DNA of 64,000 nucleotides from Hoeflea sp. IMCC20628 (GTDB lineage Bacteria > Pseudomonadota > Alphaproteobacteria > Rhizobiales > Rhizobiaceae): positions 328,501 to 392,500 of the forward strand of contig NZ_CP011479.1 of NCBI RefSeq assembly GCF_001011155.1, written 5' to 3'. Below the pieces are notes generated by a model. It saw only the letters and a list, made by a program, of their open reading frames with translations, made no database searches and was not told where the DNA came from. Position numbers and translations under genes: made by a program. The stretch's first letter is position 1. The number at the start of each line of letters is the position of its first letter. Below are positions 1-8,030 of the stretch, piece by piece.

Positions 1-1031
1 TCTCGCAGGTTTTCGATGCCGGAGGTGGCCAGCGGTCCGCGATAGGGCCAGACCGGCTCTGCGGCCATGGCCCAGCTGAGGCGGGACGGGTGGTCCATCA
101 GGTTGCGCCCGACCTGGTCGGAGCTGTTGGCAACGCCGTTCGGCGCCTTTTCCTGGGCCGAATTGAGCAACAGGCGGGGCGTCTCGAGCGCGTGGGCTGC
201 GACAATGACCACCTTGCCCGACGCCGTGCCGGTGGTCCCGTCGGCGCGGCGGAAATCGACGGAGGCTATCTGTCCGTCTTCGCCGACATTGAGTTTGGTG
301 GCCGTGGTTTGCTCATGAACTTTCGCACCGGCCTGTTCTGCCAAGGCAACATGCACGGTGGCGTCATATTTGGCCTGGATCGGACAGACCGGTATGCAGG
401 AATTGTTGCCGCAGCATTCCGGACGGTCCTGGCGATAGACGGAGTTGCGGCCCTGCGGGGTGGAGCGGACCTGATAGGCGGTGCCGTCCAGCGCCGAGGC
501 GAAATGCTTGTCGAGATAGGTCATCGGAATCTGCGGCATCGGAAATTCGCCGGAGCGCGGCGAGCCGAGATCCTCGGCGGAGTCGCCGGCTACTCCGATC
601 TCGTTTTCGGCCGCCATATAGAATGGCTCGAGATCGTCATAGCTTATCGGCCAGTCAACCCCATGGCCGTAAAGAGACTTCAGTTTGAAATCCGAAGGCA
701 GGTTGCGCAGCGTGGTTCCGAGCCAGTGCCAAGTGGTACCGCCGACAACCTTGATATAGGTCGAGCGAAAAAGCTCAGGACCCATCTGCTGATAAAAATC
801 CTCAGGCTTGTGGGTCAGGGGATGGGAAGCCGTCGGATCATTCGGATAGGCCGATTCCGGTACCTTGATCTTGGCGTTCCAGAATTTCTCGACTGCATCA
901 TAACGGTCAATCCGCTTGCCGGATTCAAGAAAGGCGACGCTCAGTCCCTTGGCGGCGAGCTTGGCGCCGGCAATTGCGCCGGCCACGCCGGTGCCGATGA
1001 TGAGAATGTCTGCGGTGATGTTATTGGCCAT
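1..1031 (-). CDS. GMC-family FAD dehydrogenase, large subunit with Fe-S cluster (3' end outside window)
   Basis: This is the N-terminal 343 residues of a GMC oxidoreductase of the gluconate/fructose/glucose dehydrogenase type; the gene runs off the left edge, so the C-terminal catalytic part is not seen. The dinucleotide-binding motif GTGVAG lies at residues 13-18. A cysteine cluster CCGNNSCIPVCP near residue 210 matches the [3Fe-4S]-binding motif of bacterial FAD-dependent glucose and fructose dehydrogenases. There is no signal peptide, as is known for this family, where the small subunit carries the Tat signal. The next gene upstream (1076-1519, same strand) is that small subunit, 44 bases away, so they form an operon. 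The natural substrate (a sugar, sugar acid or polyol) cannot be read from the sequence. A cytochrome c subunit may follow outside the window. Confidence 0.88.
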   Translation of the reverse strand, partial: MANNITADILIIGTGVAGAIAGAKLAAKGLSVAFLESGKRIDRYDAVEKFWNAKIKVPESAYPNDPTASHPLTHKPEDFYQQMGPELFRSTYIKVVGGTTWHWLGTTLRNLPSDFKLKSLYGHGVDWPISYDDLEPFYMAAENEIGVAGDSAEDLGSPRSGEFPMPQIPMTYLDKHFASALDGTAYQVRSTPQGRNSVYRQDRPECCGNNSCIPVCPIQAKYDATVHVALAEQAGAKVHEQTTATKLNVGEDGQIASVDFRRADGTTGTASGKVVIVAAHALETPRLLLNSAQEKAPNGVANSSDQVGRNLMDHPSRLSWAMAAEPVWPYRGPLATSGIENLR

Positions 1032-1075
1032 AATGCGGCTCCCGGAAAATCTTGAAATTCGGATGGTGAAAAGCG

Positions 1076-1519
1076 TCAGCTTTCAGGGGGATCTGCCCAG
1101 TAGCCGGTCGCTCCGCCGCAATAGCCCATGGGCTTGGTGTAACTCATCGCCGGCCACATCAGGGCTTCGGTGTAGGTGATCACCTCTTCGGCGTCGGGAT
1201 CGGGCGACACGCCGCTGTACCAGGACGCGACAACCTCGTTTCCCAGCTCCGGATTTGCCTCCCCATCTGCGAGAGCGGCAAGCTCGTCGCTCTTTCCGAT
1301 GGCCTTGAAAGCCTCAAACATCTTCATCGCATCGTCGGCGGAGAGATCGGAGTGACCGGTGAGCGTTTTGGACAGTTTCAGAAAGCCATCGGCGTCAATG
1401 GTCGCGGCAAAGGCCTTGCCCGGAAATTGAGCAAAGACGGAAACGGCCAGCGCCGATCCCCCTATCAAAATACTGCGCCGGGTGGCGTTCAGCGGGAGGT
1501 TGGACTTTGGCTGGGTCAT
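1076..1519 (-). CDS. Tat-exported small subunit of membrane-bound FAD dehydrogenase (sorbitol/fructose dehydrogenase type)
   Basis: A 147-residue protein with a twin-arginine leader (RRSILIGG near residue 14, hydrophobic stretch, then FPGKAFA as cleavage region). The body, including the C-terminal stretch MWPAMSYTKPMGYCGG, fits the small-subunit family (PF12318) of FAD-dependent sugar/polyol dehydrogenases. In this family the small subunit chaperones the FAD subunit and carries it through the Tat pathway to the periplasm. The start at 1519 is chosen because AAGGAGA precedes it at good spacing; a start ten codons upstream at 1549 lacks one. It is followed on the same strand by the GMC subunit. 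Confidence 0.85.
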   Translation of the reverse strand: MTQPKSNLPLNATRRSILIGGSALAVSVFAQFPGKAFAATIDADGFLKLSKTLTGHSDLSADDAMKMFEAFKAIGKSDELAALADGEANPELGNEVVASWYSGVSPDPDAEEVITYTEALMWPAMSYTKPMGYCGGATGYWADPPES

Positions 1520-1816
1520 GAAAATCTCCTTGCTGGTAATGATTTTCAACGCGGATTGCCCGAAATGGTTCCGTCTTTCGTCCTGTCAGGCAAACATCCC
1601 GGATCTAACGCTGACACCGATTGAATTGTGCCACAGATTGACAATCCTCATCGGCGTACCTATTTCACATCTCTCGGGTCTGGAGCCCCGGCCGTTCGCA
1701 GGCACTATGCCATGGTGAAGTCTCCAGCATTCAAGCAGTCACCTTTTTCGATGACATGCCAGATGGTGGAACGCGGACACCCCTTTGTTACGGTATGTCA
1801 TGACAGGAGAACTGCC
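1520..1816. other. Divergent intergenic region, no gene seen
   Basis: These 297 bases separate the leftward dehydrogenase operon from the rightward Glyoxalase_8 gene and should hold both promoters. Open frames here read through without a recognisable protein. I see no clear repeat or strong promoter match. Confidence 0.4.
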
Positions 1817-2263
1817 ATGCGTGACAGCACGCCATTGCCAAACTTGAATACATTGAAAGATCAGGCACGCCGCCTGAGAACCCGCCTTGAAGCCAATGGT
1901 GATGCCATCGGCCATTCAAAAGCGCTGGAACTGATCGCTGCGCAGCACGGCTTCAACGACTGGAACACTTTGCACGCGGCCTTGGGTAATCGTCCCGGTC
2001 CCGAAAGCCTGGTTCCGGGCAGCCGGGTGACTGGAGCCTATCTGGGGCAACCGTTCACCGCCAAGGTGGTGGGTATCCAGGCGATCACCTCCACGCCTGG
2101 AAACTTCCGGGTGTCGCTGGACCTTGATGAAGCCGTCGATGTCGTCACCTTTGACAGCTTCTCGTCGTTCCGGAAACGGGTCAACGGGGTCATCGGCAAG
2201 GACGGGATAAGCCGTGCGCACACCTCCAACGGACGTCCGCAACTGGAGCTGTCCTGGTCTTGA
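1817..2263 (+). CDS. Small Glyoxalase_8-type domain protein
   Basis: A 148-residue soluble protein. Its first 50 residues (LKDQARRLRTRL ... HGFNDWNTLHAAL) match the short helical domain annotated as Glyoxalase_8 / glyoxalase superfamily in proteobacterial proteins, whose function is unknown despite the name. The remaining part (about residues 55-148) looks like a small beta-rich domain and I recognise no catalytic motif. The start at 1817 follows ACAGGAGA; the frame is open further upstream but without a comparable ribosome site. Neighbours on either side are on the minus strand, so it appears to be a single gene. Confidence 0.6.
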   Translation: MRDSTPLPNLNTLKDQARRLRTRLEANGDAIGHSKALELIAAQHGFNDWNTLHAALGNRPGPESLVPGSRVTGAYLGQPFTAKVVGIQAITSTPGNFRVSLDLDEAVDVVTFDSFSSFRKRVNGVIGKDGISRAHTSNGRPQLELSWS

Positions 2264-2275
2264 CCGGGAGAGTTT

Positions 2276-3265
2276 TCAGCCCGCTATGTCGACAACGCCG
2301 CAATCGCCTGCTTGCGATCCAAATGCGAGCAGGCGACCTGGCTTGTTCCATGCCAATGCGGTGATCGGGCCTTTGCCCGGTCGCCGCAGCAAGGCTTCCT
2401 TGCTGTCGCCGATGCGAACCGCCAGCACCATGCCGTCGCCAAAACCGATGGCGACAAGATCTTCGATCGGGTGGCAGGCAACGCAGGTCACCATCGTATC
2501 GGCGCGCTGACCAAGTTCGAGCGGGCCTTTGCCCATCGGACCGTCCTTGCCTGAAAATGGCCAGACGATCGCCGATGCCGCCCCGGACGAGGCGAGCCAT
2601 TTGCCCTTGTTGGACCAGGACAGCGATTTGACCTTGGCCGGATAGCCGGTCATGCGCATGTGGCGCTGTTCACTGCCCGGCTTGCCATCGAGTTTCCAGC
2701 CGTGCAGCGCGTTTTCCTGCATGGCGGTGACCAGAAACCGGCCGTCGGGGCTGAACATCACCTGATTGTGGGCGCCCTTCCATTCGAAATCCACTGCCGG
2801 GGCGCTGCCATTGACGAAGACGAGAGACACCCCGTTGTAGCGCGCCATTGCCAGCCGCAGGCCTTTCGGCGCGAAGCCAAGCCCTTCTATGGTGCGCGCC
2901 TCTTCGAATGTCCGCTCGGTGCCATCAGCCAGCAGCACCGTTGCCGTGCGGCCATCGGCAAAGGCTAAAGCGCCTTGCGGCCCGGCCGCCACAGCATTGA
3001 CCCATTTGCGCGCGGACGGGCGCAGCGTGGTTTCGGTTCCGTCGGCGCCAAGCCGCATCACCTTGCCGTCTTCGCCGCCACTGATCAGGCTTTTGCCATC
3101 CAAGGTGAGGGCGGTGGCGAGCAGCCCGTCATGCAGGTCATGGCGGTGGGTGCCGTGGTCGAGGCGTATGACCTGTCCGGACGCCAGCGCAAAGACCGGA
3201 ACCTCATCCAGAAATGCGACGGCAAGGCAATGGTCATCGAGATCAATCGGAGCGACAGTTGGCAT
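2276..3265 (-). CDS. WD40 repeat protein, partner of CobW-type GTPase
   Basis: A 329-residue protein made of repeated beta-propeller blades; segments such as LTLDGKSLISGGEDGK, FSPDGRFLVTAM and LSWSNKGKWLAS show the spaced WD40 pattern. There is no signal peptide, so it should be cytoplasmic. It starts 12 bases after the stop of the CobW-type GTPase gene and is surely cotranscribed with it. The same CobW-WD40 pair is common in Rhizobiales, which suggests that the propeller is a docking or target partner for the metallochaperone; this is inference from neighbourhood. No enzymatic motif is visible. Confidence 0.75.
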   Translation of the reverse strand: MPTVAPIDLDDHCLAVAFLDEVPVFALASGQVIRLDHGTHRHDLHDGLLATALTLDGKSLISGGEDGKVMRLGADGTETTLRPSARKWVNAVAAGPQGALAFADGRTATVLLADGTERTFEEARTIEGLGFAPKGLRLAMARYNGVSLVFVNGSAPAVDFEWKGAHNQVMFSPDGRFLVTAMQENALHGWKLDGKPGSEQRHMRMTGYPAKVKSLSWSNKGKWLASSGAASAIVWPFSGKDGPMGKGPLELGQRADTMVTCVACHPIEDLVAIGFGDGMVLAVRIGDSKEALLRRPGKGPITALAWNKPGRLLAFGSQAGDCGVVDIAG

Positions 3266-3277
3266 GATCGAACCTCC

Positions 3278-4360
3278 TCAGGCCTGGCAGGCCAGGAAGG
3301 TCCGCTCGAGCTTCTCGCGGTCGAGATCCCGGCCGATGAAGACGATGCGACTTTCGCGCTTTTCGTCTTCTTTCCAGGCGCGCTGATGGTCGCCTTCGAC
3401 GATCATGTGGATGCCCTGGATGATGTAGCGGTCGGCATCGTCCTCAAAGGCGATAATGCCCTTGAGCCGGAGAATGTTGGGACCATCCAGCTGGGTGATC
3501 TTTTCAATCCAGGGAAAGAACCGCTTCGGGTTGAGCGGCCCTGCACGCAACGAGATCGATTCAATGGTTGCATCGTGAATATCGGACGGCGCGGCATGAT
3601 CATGATGGCTGTGGCCGTGGTGGTCATGATCGTGCCCGTGGTGATGGTGGTCGTGATCGCAATCCGGGGTGCAGGCATGATCGGGGTGATCGTGATCGAG
3701 GAAATGCGGATCGTTGTCGAGCGCCCGGCTGAGATCAAAAGCGCCACGGTCAAGCACGGCATCCAGCGGCACGGCGGCACGTTCGGTGCGGTGAATGCGG
3801 GCTGACGGATTGATCGCCCGCACAGTCCGCTCGATGGCTTCCAGCTGTTCCGGCGTCACCAGATCAGTCTTGTTGAGAATGACTACGTCGGCGAAGGCGA
3901 TCTGGTCTTCGGCTTCGCGGCTGTCCTTGAGGCGGGCCGGGAGATGCAGGGCGTCGACCAGTGCGACGACGGCGTCGAGCTTGGTCTTGGCGCGGACTTC
4001 TTCGTCCATGAAAAAGGTCTGGGCAACCGGCACTGGATCGGCCAGGCCGGTGGTTTCGACGATGATGGCGTCAAAGCGGCCCGGACGGCGCATAAGACCT
4101 TCGACGACGCGGATCAGGTCGCCGCGAACGGTGCAGCAGACGCAGCCATTGTTCATTTCGTAGATTTCCTCGTCGGACTCCACGATCAGGTCATTGTCGA
4201 TGCCGATTTCGCCGAATTCGTTGACGATCACGGCATAGCGCTTGCCATGAGGTTCGGAGAGAATCCGGTTGAGCAGGGTGGTTTTTCCGGCGCCGAGATA
4301 GCCGGTCAGCACGGTCACGGGGATCGGAGCCACGGGGGTGGAGATTGGCGCTTCGCTCAT
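3278..4360 (-). CDS. CobW/COG0523-family GTP-binding metallochaperone with His-rich segment
   Basis: A 360-residue G3E-family GTPase. The Walker A motif GYLGAGKTT is at residues 20-28, the metal-binding CxCC motif (GCVCC) at 72-76 and the base-recognition NKTD near 162. A CobW C-terminal domain closes the protein. Between them, at about residues 220-258, lies a His/Asp-rich stretch with a dozen or more histidines, typical of members that bind zinc or a similar divalent metal. Family members deliver metal to client enzymes under limitation (ZNG1/ZigA-like) or serve cobalamin synthesis; with no cobalamin genes nearby and a His-rich linker I favour a zinc role. A Zur-type operator is not obvious upstream. 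It leads an operon with the WD40 gene. Confidence 0.85.
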   Translation of the reverse strand: MSEAPISTPVAPIPVTVLTGYLGAGKTTLLNRILSEPHGKRYAVIVNEFGEIGIDNDLIVESDEEIYEMNNGCVCCTVRGDLIRVVEGLMRRPGRFDAIIVETTGLADPVPVAQTFFMDEEVRAKTKLDAVVALVDALHLPARLKDSREAEDQIAFADVVILNKTDLVTPEQLEAIERTVRAINPSARIHRTERAAVPLDAVLDRGAFDLSRALDNDPHFLDHDHPDHACTPDCDHDHHHHGHDHDHHGHSHHDHAAPSDIHDATIESISLRAGPLNPKRFFPWIEKITQLDGPNILRLKGIIAFEDDADRYIIQGIHMIVEGDHQRAWKEDEKRESRIVFIGRDLDREKLERTFLACQA

Positions 4361-4424
4361 GAGTTCTCTCTGTCAGCAATGGGTGTTTGAACCCCATATA
4401 GGCGCTTCGCCTGGCTTATGCCAC

Positions 4425-5390
4425 TCACAAGGAGATGATGTGGTTGGCCAGAGCCAATCCGGACTGGTGCGCGGCCTCTGCCCGTGCCTCGATGCACCAG
4501 TCACCACAGGCAAACAGCGTGTTGTCCGAATTGGCGAGAAAAGGTTGTCCCAGCGGTTTCTCCACCAGTGCGTAAAGCCAACGGTGAAGCTCGAAGTGAA
4601 CAGGTTCAGGGTGATTTGAACCAAGGCCCGTGGTCTCCCTCATTGCTTTGATCATTTCCAGAGCAACCGTTTCGCGGTGGTTTTGAAGATTGGCTTTCGA
4701 CCATTCCGGCGTGGCATGCAGCACATAGGTCTCGCCGGTCCGGCCCGGTTTGGAACCATTTCGCACAATCAGTCCAAGCACGTCACCCGGCTGACCGCGT
4801 ATGAGATCCGGCACGGAGTCCAGTGCGGCATCAAAGGCCAGCATGGCTGTCCAGCAAGGCGCCATTCCGACTTTATCCAAGGGCGCGAAGGCGGGATCAA
4901 GCGGGCCAAGAAGGGCATGAGCCTGCGGGGCCGGTATCGCAGCCACTATTTTTGACGCGGAGAAGTGGGTTTGTGTTCCGTCACTGTTTTTCGCGTGGAC
5001 AACAAAGCCACCGCCCTGCCTGAGGATACGTGTCGCCTGCGCTCCGAGCCTTATGTCGAGGCCCTGAGCCAGCGCCTTGCCAAGCGTCGACATGCCAGGT
5101 TGCCCAACCCACCAGGGGCGCGCGCTGTCCTTGCCGTCAGGTGCCCATTCTGACGATTTGCCACTCTGCGTGAGTTGATTGACCAGAGCGGTAAATTCCG
5201 GCGTGCGGCTGGTGATGTACTGCGCGCCATGGTCGAAATCACCGTGCTCGCTGCGACGCGTTGAGAGTCTGCCTCCGGGCGATCTGGATTTCTCAAGCAG
5301 GAGCACCTTCTTGTGGCTGTCGACCAGATATCGAGCGAGGCTCAGACCTGCCAGTCCAGCACCTATGACAAGGATATCAGCGTCGATCAT
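4425..5390 (-). CDS. Predicted NAD/FAD-dependent oxidoreductase (COG3380, renalase/amine-oxidase fold)
   Basis: A 321-residue flavoprotein. The N-terminal Rossmann motif VIGAGLAGLSLARYL (residues about 8-22) and the C-terminal signature ACGDWC ... SGLALANHI, with a long substrate-binding middle, match the small FAD oxidoreductases of COG3380. Substrate unknown. The start at 5390 gives the family's usual N-terminus; an in-frame ATG at 5426 sits directly on a GAGGAG and cannot be ruled out. It points towards the CobW gene, separated by 64 bases, and may be transcribed alone. Confidence 0.75.
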   Translation of the reverse strand: MIDADILVIGAGLAGLSLARYLVDSHKKVLLLEKSRSPGGRLSTRRSEHGDFDHGAQYITSRTPEFTALVNQLTQSGKSSEWAPDGKDSARPWWVGQPGMSTLGKALAQGLDIRLGAQATRILRQGGGFVVHAKNSDGTQTHFSASKIVAAIPAPQAHALLGPLDPAFAPLDKVGMAPCWTAMLAFDAALDSVPDLIRGQPGDVLGLIVRNGSKPGRTGETYVLHATPEWSKANLQNHRETVALEMIKAMRETTGLGSNHPEPVHFELHRWLYALVEKPLGQPFLANSDNTLFACGDWCIEARAEAAHQSGLALANHIISL

Positions 5391-5528
5391 GTGATTTGTC
5401 CATCTGTTCACCTGCGGCCACGTCATCTCCTCAGAAACTAGAAATATCCTGAGCAATTCAAGCTGATGTCTCTGACGCCTCCTGGACGGCCTCCAGGCCT
5501 GGTTCCGGTTGGTCGCCCTGGAAACAGC
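5391..5528. other. Intergenic region with small hairpin
   Basis: This gap lies between two leftward genes. It contains a short stem (CCTGGA 5481-5486 and TCCAGG 5492-5497) without a T-run, just after the stop of the creatininase gene, so only weakly terminator-like. It should also carry the promoter of the COG3380 gene. Confidence 0.3.
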
Positions 5529-6272
5529 TTAGGTGAGGTCATCCACATCGAATTCGGCCATGTCCGAGAGCAATTCGCTGAGTCCGCGCACGGCGTGAGC
5601 GAGAATGGCCTCACCTTTTTCTGCCGTCGCCTGGCTGGCCTTGCCGGCTGCGCCGTCCTTGTTCAGATCTGACATTTTCCAGCCGAAAGCGTGCGGGCCA
5701 TAGGCGCGCAGATGGGTGAACTGCGCGGCATAATCCGACTGTCGCGAGGGGAAATCCTGCAATGCGTCTAGCCGGACAAGATCCGGGCGAATGGCCAGCA
5801 TCACCGAGGTTTCGATGTCGCCTGCATGGATGTCGAGAGATTTCTCCTCCGGGCTGATGATGTCGGCTGGAACGCCAAACCGGGTCCAGCTTGTCGCAAC
5901 CACCAGCATGTTGAAGCGCACCCGCGCTTCAGTGGCCACGACAGTCAGCAGCGGCGAATTTCCACCATGGGCGTTAAGCAGCATCATGCGGTGGATGCCG
6001 CGATCAGCGCATGTTGCAGCGATGGCGAGCCAGCGCTCGATTGCCTCGTTATAGGTAAGGCTTCGTGTGCCTGACACATCCATATGTTCGATGGAGTAGC
6101 CAACTGATTCGACCGGCAGCAGAGCCAGATCTACAGACGCTGGCGCAGTGACAAGCAGTCGTTGCGCCACCGCCTGGGCGATCAGCGCGTCTGTCTCAAA
6201 CGGGAGGTGCGGACCATGTTGTTCATGGGCACCCAGGGGAAGGATGGCGATTGGCACGGATTGTGTGGGCAT
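5529..6272 (-). CDS. Creatininase-family amidohydrolase
   Basis: A 247-residue member of the creatininase / MftE family. The metal-binding block LGAHEQHGPHLPFETD (residues 13-28, with E17, H19 and D28 as likely ligands), the LNAHGGN motif near residue 100 and AGDIETS near 150 are all present, so the enzyme should be an active metal-dependent amidohydrolase. True creatininase, formamidopyrimidine and peptide-cleaving members share these motifs, so the substrate is open; no mycofactocin genes are nearby. Start at 6272 is chosen by family length. It diverges from a MarR gene with a palindromic site between them, so it is probably that regulator's target. Confidence 0.82.
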   Translation of the reverse strand: MPTQSVPIAILPLGAHEQHGPHLPFETDALIAQAVAQRLLVTAPASVDLALLPVESVGYSIEHMDVSGTRSLTYNEAIERWLAIAATCADRGIHRMMLLNAHGGNSPLLTVVATEARVRFNMLVVATSWTRFGVPADIISPEEKSLDIHAGDIETSVMLAIRPDLVRLDALQDFPSRQSDYAAQFTHLRAYGPHAFGWKMSDLNKDGAAGKASQATAEKGEAILAHAVRGLSELLSDMAEFDVDDLT

Positions 6273-6299
6273 AAGGTGGTTTTTCCACTCAGGCTTGGT

Positions 6300-6315
6300 T
6301 AGGGTTTGAACCCTA
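6300..6315. promoter_or_regulatory. Candidate MarR operator between creatininase and marR genes
   Basis: TAGGGTT-TG-AACCCTA is a perfect 7-base inverted repeat with a 2-base centre. It lies 27 bases upstream of the creatininase start and 36 bases upstream of the MarR start, the classic place for a MarR dimer to control itself and its divergent target. Only the symmetry and position are seen; binding is inferred. Confidence 0.6.
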
Positions 6316-6351
6316 GGGTGATGGAACAAAGGCCGCAAGAAGGAGCTGTCC

Positions 6352-6924
6352 ATGTCCGGTAAAAAGAAGAACAAGAACAAGAAGTCGAAAAAGGCTGATC
6401 AGGCAGAAGCGCTCTCGATGATCAACCAGGTCGCCCGGAACGCCCGGACTGCGCTGTCGCGCCATTTGCTCGATATCGGGCTTTATGCCGGGCAGGATTC
6501 GGTGATGCTGGCACTGGACGAACATGATGGACAGACGCCGGGGGCAATAGCCGCCTTGCTCGGGGTCAAGGCTCCGACCATCACCAAGACCATAGGTCGA
6601 CTTGCTGCTCAAGGCTTTGTGCGGCGACAGGGGTCGCCGAATGATGGGCGGATGATGCTGGTGTTCCTGACCGATGCGGGCCGGGATCAGATCAGATCGG
6701 TCCGAAAATCGCAGCGCCGGGCAGAGAAGGCGGCCTTCACGGGGCTGACGAAGAAAGATATCGCGCAGCTTCTCGATCTTTTGGCGCAGGTTGACACCAA
6801 CATAGCTGCAACACTGGGGATTGCTGCTACGGCATCGGGTAACAAAACCTCCGAAATCCAGCCGCAGCAAGAAGCCGATGCCAGTGCAATGGTCGAGGGT
6901 AACCCGTCTTCGCAAACTGACTGA
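6352..6924 (+). CDS. MarR-family transcriptional regulator with Lys-rich leader
   Basis: A 190-residue winged-helix regulator. Residues about 60-120 carry the MarR helix-turn-helix (PGAIAALLGVKAPTITKT) and wing (GSPNDGRMMLVFLTDAG). Unusual are the very basic N-terminus (KKKNKNKKSKK, residues 4-14) and a tail of about 45 polar residues beyond the normal MarR end. AAGGAG precedes the start. It is divergent from the creatininase gene and a palindrome in the shared promoter region is the likely operator. Ligand unknown. Confidence 0.82.
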   Translation: MSGKKKNKNKKSKKADQAEALSMINQVARNARTALSRHLLDIGLYAGQDSVMLALDEHDGQTPGAIAALLGVKAPTITKTIGRLAAQGFVRRQGSPNDGRMMLVFLTDAGRDQIRSVRKSQRRAEKAAFTGLTKKDIAQLLDLLAQVDTNIAATLGIAATASGNKTSEIQPQQEADASAMVEGNPSSQTD

Positions 6925-6934
6925 TTGCCAGTCC

Positions 6935-6962
6935 GGTTTAAACCTTTTAAGTTTGTTTAAAC
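6935..6962. promoter_or_regulatory. Tandem GTTTAAAC palindromes upstream of lacI-type gene
   Basis: GGTTTAAACC (6935-6944) and GTTTAAAC (6955-6962) are two palindromes with centres 19 bases apart, just upstream of the LacI-family gene. A repressor often controls its own operon from such paired sites. They overlap the presumed promoter, but LacI operators usually have a CG centre, so assignment to this LacI protein is tentative. Confidence 0.5.
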
Positions 6963-7001
6963 GGTTGAATCGGGGCAGCGCCTCGACAGGGGAATTTGCA
7001 T

Positions 7002-8030
7002 TTGGCTCAGAAAATTAAACTCTCCACCATTGCGGAGGCCTTGGGGCTTTCAACAGCAACGGTCTCTCTGGCGTTGCGTGACAGCCCGCTTGTCGCGGAT
7101 GTGACGCGGGATCGCATCAAGGAGAAGGCGATAGAGCTCGGTTATATCTACAATCGCCGGGCGGCTTCGCTGAGAACATCGCGATCGGGGATTATCGGCG
7201 TCGTGGTGCACGACATCATGAACCCGTTTTACGCGGAAATTCTGAAGGCGATCGAGACCGAACTCGACCGTAGCCGGCAAACCTTCATTCTTTCCAATCA
7301 TTATGATTCGGTCGAAAAGCAGCGCAACTTCATTGAGACATTGCTGCAACTGGGCGGTGACGGCGTGATCATGTCGCCAGCGATTGGAACGCCGGCGTCG
7401 GACATCCGGCTTGCTGAGGACAACGGCATGCCTGCCATTCTGATCGCGCGTTCGGTCCCGGAAATCGATGTGCCGACCTTTCGCGGCGACGATGCATACG
7501 GAACGTCGCTTGCGACCAATCACCTGATCAGCCTGGGCCATACTCGTATCGCCATGATCGGTGGCACCGATCACACATCGACCGGGCGGGATCGTTATGC
7601 GGGCTACGCCGACGCTCTCAGAAAGGCCGGCATCGAAGTCGACCCGGCGTTGAGGATTTCAGGACCGCGCACCAAGCAAAGCGGTTTTGAGGCGGCTGTG
7701 AATTTCCTCGCCAATCCGCTCAAACCGACAGCAGCGGTCTGCTGGAATGATCTCGTGGCCATAGGCATGATGAATGGCATTGCCCGCGCAGGGCTTGTAC
7801 CAGGAAAGGATATATCAGTGACTGGATATGACGACCTCGAGGAAGCGGCGATCGCAACACCGGCGCTGACCACGGTCTGGAACGGACAATCCGAAGTGGG
7901 ACGCTTTGCAGCACGGGCGCTGCTCGACAAACTCAATGGCTCAAGCGAAGCAGATGGTCTGCATTTGATCAAGCCGGAGATGCGGATACGGCAGTCAACC
8001 TCACCGCTCAATCCGGGAGCAGGCCGATGA
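7002..8030 (+). CDS. LacI-family transcriptional regulator
   Basis: A 342-residue repressor: N-terminal LacI helix-turn-helix (STIAEALGLSTATVSLAL) with hinge, then a periplasmic-binding-protein-like effector domain (GIIGVVVHDIMNPFYAE onward). The start decides between two TTG codons, 6996 and 7002; AGGGGA at 6988-6993 is 8 bases from 7002 but only 2 from 6996, so 7002 is preferred. The next gene, a D-2-hydroxyacid dehydrogenase, overlaps by ATGA, so regulator and enzyme are translationally coupled. The effector is probably a sugar or sugar-acid-like compound used by the adjacent enzymes. Confidence 0.85.
   Translation: MAQKIKLSTIAEALGLSTATVSLALRDSPLVADVTRDRIKEKAIELGYIYNRRAASLRTSRSGIIGVVVHDIMNPFYAEILKAIETELDRSRQTFILSNHYDSVEKQRNFIETLLQLGGDGVIMSPAIGTPASDIRLAEDNGMPAILIARSVPEIDVPTFRGDDAYGTSLATNHLISLGHTRIAMIGGTDHTSTGRDRYAGYADALRKAGIEVDPALRISGPRTKQSGFEAAVNFLANPLKPTAAVCWNDLVAIGMMNGIARAGLVPGKDISVTGYDDLEEAAIATPALTTVWNGQSEVGRFAARALLDKLNGSSEADGLHLIKPEMRIRQSTSPLNPGAGR

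Noticed and set aside
90-1055. Rightward open frame of 321 codons at the left edge
   Set aside because: It is opposite the GMC dehydrogenase, which has intact FAD and Fe-S motifs; the rightward product has no recognisable domain.
4361-4424. Zur-type operator upstream of the CobW-type gene
   Set aside because: Only a weak GGGTGTTTGAACCCC-like symmetry is present; it does not resemble known Zur sites.
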